Shown: in pieces, positions 6,116 to 8,132 of the stretch | Layout: each line of letters opens with the position of its first letter | Position numbering within the stretch: position 1 is the first letter of the stretch | NCBI GenBank assembly: GCA_043744175.1 | Contig: JAYTVD010000036.1 | Coordinates: 1-8,132, forward strand | Reading direction: 5' to 3' | From: JANMEX01 sp043744175 | GTDB taxonomy: Bacteria; Pseudomonadota; Alphaproteobacteria; Rhizobiales; Rhizobiaceae | DNA: 8,132 nucleotides | Program-made: the position numbers and the translations under genes | Notes under the pieces: generated by a model | The model's database searches: none | What the model was told of the DNA's origin: nothing | Seen by the model: the letters and a program-made list of their open reading frames with translations, nothing else

Positions 6116-7801
6116 TTATTGCATCTCCGTCGGTTCCAATAAATCAAACAGATTGGACTGACGGCCTTCCATTTCGACAAAAATTCTCTCTTTTGTCTTT
6201 GGACTTCTAAAAATTTGATAATGAGCGCCCGCTTTTTGTGAGCTACATGCACGCACTACAATTGATATAGCTTCGGCTATCAATTTTGTACATTCTTCTT
6301 TGGTGCTTGGTACTTCTCTCTTTTGCTTTGTTAAAATCAATGAAGTTGTAAACAAAACAAACCAATGCCCATAAACGAGATAGCTATTGTCGCTTGATAT
6401 GTCTTCAATTTTTTTGGAATTTAGGTATGAATCTCTTATTTGTTCAATAATTTTATATAATTCTATTAGTCGAAGCATTTGATCAAAATTATATTGCTCA
6501 TGAAATATAGCGGTGAAGCGTTGATCGAATATGGAATCTGATTCAGCGCGAGCACGATCAGGTTCTCTAAGATAGTAGGCTTGTATAATTTGCCCCAACT
6601 TTAATGCATCAATTCGCAAGTTATTTTCCTGATCTGCGTGCATATTTCTTTTTCGTTCGAAAAAGTATCCTCTTTCTAAGAAGGCAAGTTCCATTTTTTT
6701 TAGTACTGGGTCATTTGCCCTAAGGTCACGGCTTTGAATTCTAGCTTGGCTATTGGTCGCGACGGCCACTCTTTCAACTATATCTGCTCGCTCTGTCGCA
6801 TAAACTCTAACCATTAAAACTACATTTTCCAAGGCGCTTGGATTAATTCTATGTGCTTCAATTAACGAGTGAGATGTCTGCGCGCCATTTACAATTTGAA
6901 ATTCATCTAATTTTATCTTTGGATTTGAATGGCCCTTATTATACGAATAATTTTTGCAAGTGATTGTGATACCATTATTTAGATACCAAAATAGATGGCT
7001 CTCAGCGGAAGCTGCCGTTTCAATAATTGCTGAATTGTAACCGCCATTGGAACCCAAATAAACACGCAGATTTTCATCAAAGAGAAATCGTTTTACCGAG
7101 CTGCTGTCAGGTGTCCTTATAAGTTCTACGAAAGAAAGGGCGTCAATGGACGCAATGATTCCTCTTATGTCACCGTCAATTCGTTCAAATGTTTCCTTGC
7201 CAACCACTTGCAAATAGCCAGATTCTCGGCGCTTACCATGAGTCCCCAAGTCTTGAACTAATGAGTGTGTATCATACGTTTCATAGTGAACTTGGCTATG
7301 CTTTCCACATATTTGGTCGAGAATTGTTTTCGCAGAGGCCGCAAGTCCCTGATCGTTTGAACACAAGATAATCCGGTATCGGCAAATAACGCCCTGAGAA
7401 TGCAAGAGCCAAATTTGACGAACCGCTTCCCGAAGTCGCAAGTTGCCAACTTCAGCAAGATTGTCAGATTTGTCAAAAAGCTGCTCGATGAATAAGGAAA
7501 TTTTTAGAACCTCGCTATCATTGATAGTTTTCGAGGTGGATTCAATACTCTCTCGGTATTTCGCTTGAAAGATGAAGATTTCGGCATGGCCGTCTGTTTC
7601 GACAATTTGAATGGCATCAACGCCGCGGTCATCAGGACCGTCCGTAATATTTTCAAATCGAGTATCTTCTGTCTCCGGGAAAAATTGGTCCAGAACGAGC
7701 CACAAAAACGAGATTGAGAATGTTGGAAGGCTAAATCGGGTTTTGGCTTCCTTCACGCGGCCATCAACAATATGCCAGTCCATTTGAGATACTTTAGCCA
7801 T
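6116..7801 (-). CDS. AIPR-family protein with N-terminal nuclease-like motif (candidate phage defence)
   Basis: A 561-residue protein with no signal peptide or obvious membrane segment. The middle matches the AIPR (abortive infection phage resistance) family, Pfam PF10592 as I recall it: FWYLNNGITITC (271-282), FQIVNGAQTSHSLIEA (301-316), VRVYAT (331-336), ATNSQARIQSRDLRAND (348-364) and GYFFERKR (378-385). Near the N-terminus, DRGVDAIQI followed by EIFIFQAKY gives Asp62 and Gln79-x-Lys81, the spacing of a PD-(D/E)XK nuclease core of the Mrr-like kind; this part is inferred from the motif alone. The last 170 residues are unassigned. The ATG at 7799-7801 has AGGT 9 nt upstream. The gene is visibly AT-richer, with more A/T-ending codons than the neighbouring aminotransferase, consistent with horizontal acquisition. 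No partner gene (methylase, antitoxin) is visible in the window. Role in defence is a family-level inference. Confidence 0.82.
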   Translation of the reverse strand: MAKVSQMDWHIVDGRVKEAKTRFSLPTFSISFLWLVLDQFFPETEDTRFENITDGPDDRGVDAIQIVETDGHAEIFIFQAKYRESIESTSKTINDSEVLKISLFIEQLFDKSDNLAEVGNLRLREAVRQIWLLHSQGVICRYRIILCSNDQGLAASAKTILDQICGKHSQVHYETYDTHSLVQDLGTHGKRRESGYLQVVGKETFERIDGDIRGIIASIDALSFVELIRTPDSSSVKRFLFDENLRVYLGSNGGYNSAIIETAASAESHLFWYLNNGITITCKNYSYNKGHSNPKIKLDEFQIVNGAQTSHSLIEAHRINPSALENVVLMVRVYATERADIVERVAVATNSQARIQSRDLRANDPVLKKMELAFLERGYFFERKRNMHADQENNLRIDALKLGQIIQAYYLREPDRARAESDSIFDQRFTAIFHEQYNFDQMLRLIELYKIIEQIRDSYLNSKKIEDISSDNSYLVYGHWFVLFTTSLILTKQKREVPSTKEECTKLIAEAISIVVRACSSQKAGAHYQIFRSPKTKERIFVEMEGRQSNLFDLLEPTEMQ

Positions 7802-7832
7802 TGCAATTCAACCTACTTTTCATTCTATTCTA

Positions 7833-7861
7833 TTCAGAGTTTATCTCCTGTTTTGTGTCAA
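7833..7861 (-). promoter_or_regulatory. Possible promoter of the AIPR gene
   Basis: On the minus strand a consensus -35, TTGACA, lies at 7861-7856. The -10 at a 17-bp spacing is poor (TCTGAA, 7838-7833). The position, about 30-60 bp before the start codon, is suitable. The perfect -35 is the only good support. Confidence 0.35.
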
Positions 7862-8017
7862 CCAATTATGTATAATTTTTCGACCTGAATCAGTTTTGTC
7901 TAAATCGGGAAGATATTCATTAGATTTCGGTGACTGTGCACTGATTTAGTAACTACATTAGCTTCTCGTTTACGCAAGGCTCTAGAGAGTAAGATGAAGC
8001 ACATCCTTATCCCTTCG

Positions 8018-8053
8018 TCATTCCGGACAAGCGCAGCGCAGATCCGGAATCCA
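8018..8053. repeat. Palindromic hairpin repeat of alphaproteobacterial type
   Basis: ATTCCGGA (8020-8027) pairs perfectly with TCCGGAAT (8043-8050) across a 15-base interior that contains GCGCAGCGC. The wording (GTCATTCCGGACAAGCGC, then AGATCCGGAATCCA) resembles a short intergenic repeat that I recall being frequent in alphaproteobacterial genomes. There is no T-tract, so it is not an intrinsic terminator. Confidence 0.65.
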
Positions 8054-8132
8054 TTCCGTTGACGGTTGTCAATCAAATCAGTTGCAAGTCTAATGTCGGC
8101 TTACGTCGCGTAGCTGATCGTCTCATCTTATG

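Larger units (their letters stand above)
7802..8132. other. Gene-free right end of the window
   Basis: No open frame with coding character is present on either strand; the longest ATG frames here are about 20 codons. The first part (to about 7980) is AT-rich like the AIPR gene and probably holds its promoter. The later part returns to a balanced composition and contains the hairpin repeat at 8018-8053 and a small dyad, TTGAC-GGTT-GTCAA, at 8059-8072. Confidence 0.6.

Noticed and set aside
7871..7876. Perfect TATAAT on the plus strand as a promoter
   Set aside because: No acceptable -35 lies 16-18 bp upstream and no gene follows on that strand; AT-rich DNA gives such matches by chance.
1..8132. 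CRISPR arrays, tRNA, rRNA, integrase or insertion-sequence genes
   Set aside because: No regularly spaced repeats, cloverleaf-like sequences or transposase/integrase motifs were seen on either strand.

Overview
The window looks like chromosomal DNA of an alphaproteobacterium of the order Hyphomicrobiales (Rhizobiales). The best evidence is the central block. It carries thioredoxin reductase (trxB), a LysR regulator of the LsrB/VtlR type, a small RNA with the architecture of the AbcR (alpha-r15) family, and a glutathione S-transferase. As I remember the loci, this matches the neighbourhood of vtlR/lsrB in Brucella and Agrobacterium. I cannot name the genus. Base composition is moderate in the core genes and clearly AT-richer in the last quarter.

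Layout. Positions 1-533 (-) hold the N-terminal part of a GDP-L-fucose synthase that runs off the left edge. A 271-bp divergent intergenic region leads to trxB (805-1770, +) and the LysR gene (1830-2726, +), which probably form one operon. The sRNA gene (about 2817-2935, +) follows and ends in a textbook intrinsic terminator. The glutathione S-transferase (2944-3561, -) and an EAL-domain c-di-GMP phosphodiesterase-like gene (3725-4612, -) point back towards it. A 141-bp imperfect palindrome (4668-4808) lies between the EAL gene and a divergent class I aspartate aminotransferase (4886-6088, +). An AT-rich gene for an AIPR-family protein with an apparent PD-(D/E)XK-like nuclease motif at its N-terminus (6116-7801, -) converges on the aminotransferase. 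The final 331 bp has no gene but carries a hairpin repeat of a type common in alphaproteobacteria.

How the parts may work together. TrxB supplies reducing power to thioredoxin. LsrB/VtlR homologues are linked to oxidative stress, envelope functions and host interaction, and they activate AbcR sRNAs in relatives. AbcR sRNAs bind ribosome-binding sites of many ABC-transporter mRNAs through CU-rich loops. Here the predicted regulator and its predicted sRNA target are adjacent, so this is likely a compact regulator-sRNA module next to redox genes. The AIPR gene looks like an acquired, single-gene candidate defence function dropped between housekeeping genes. It is the least explained gene in the window.
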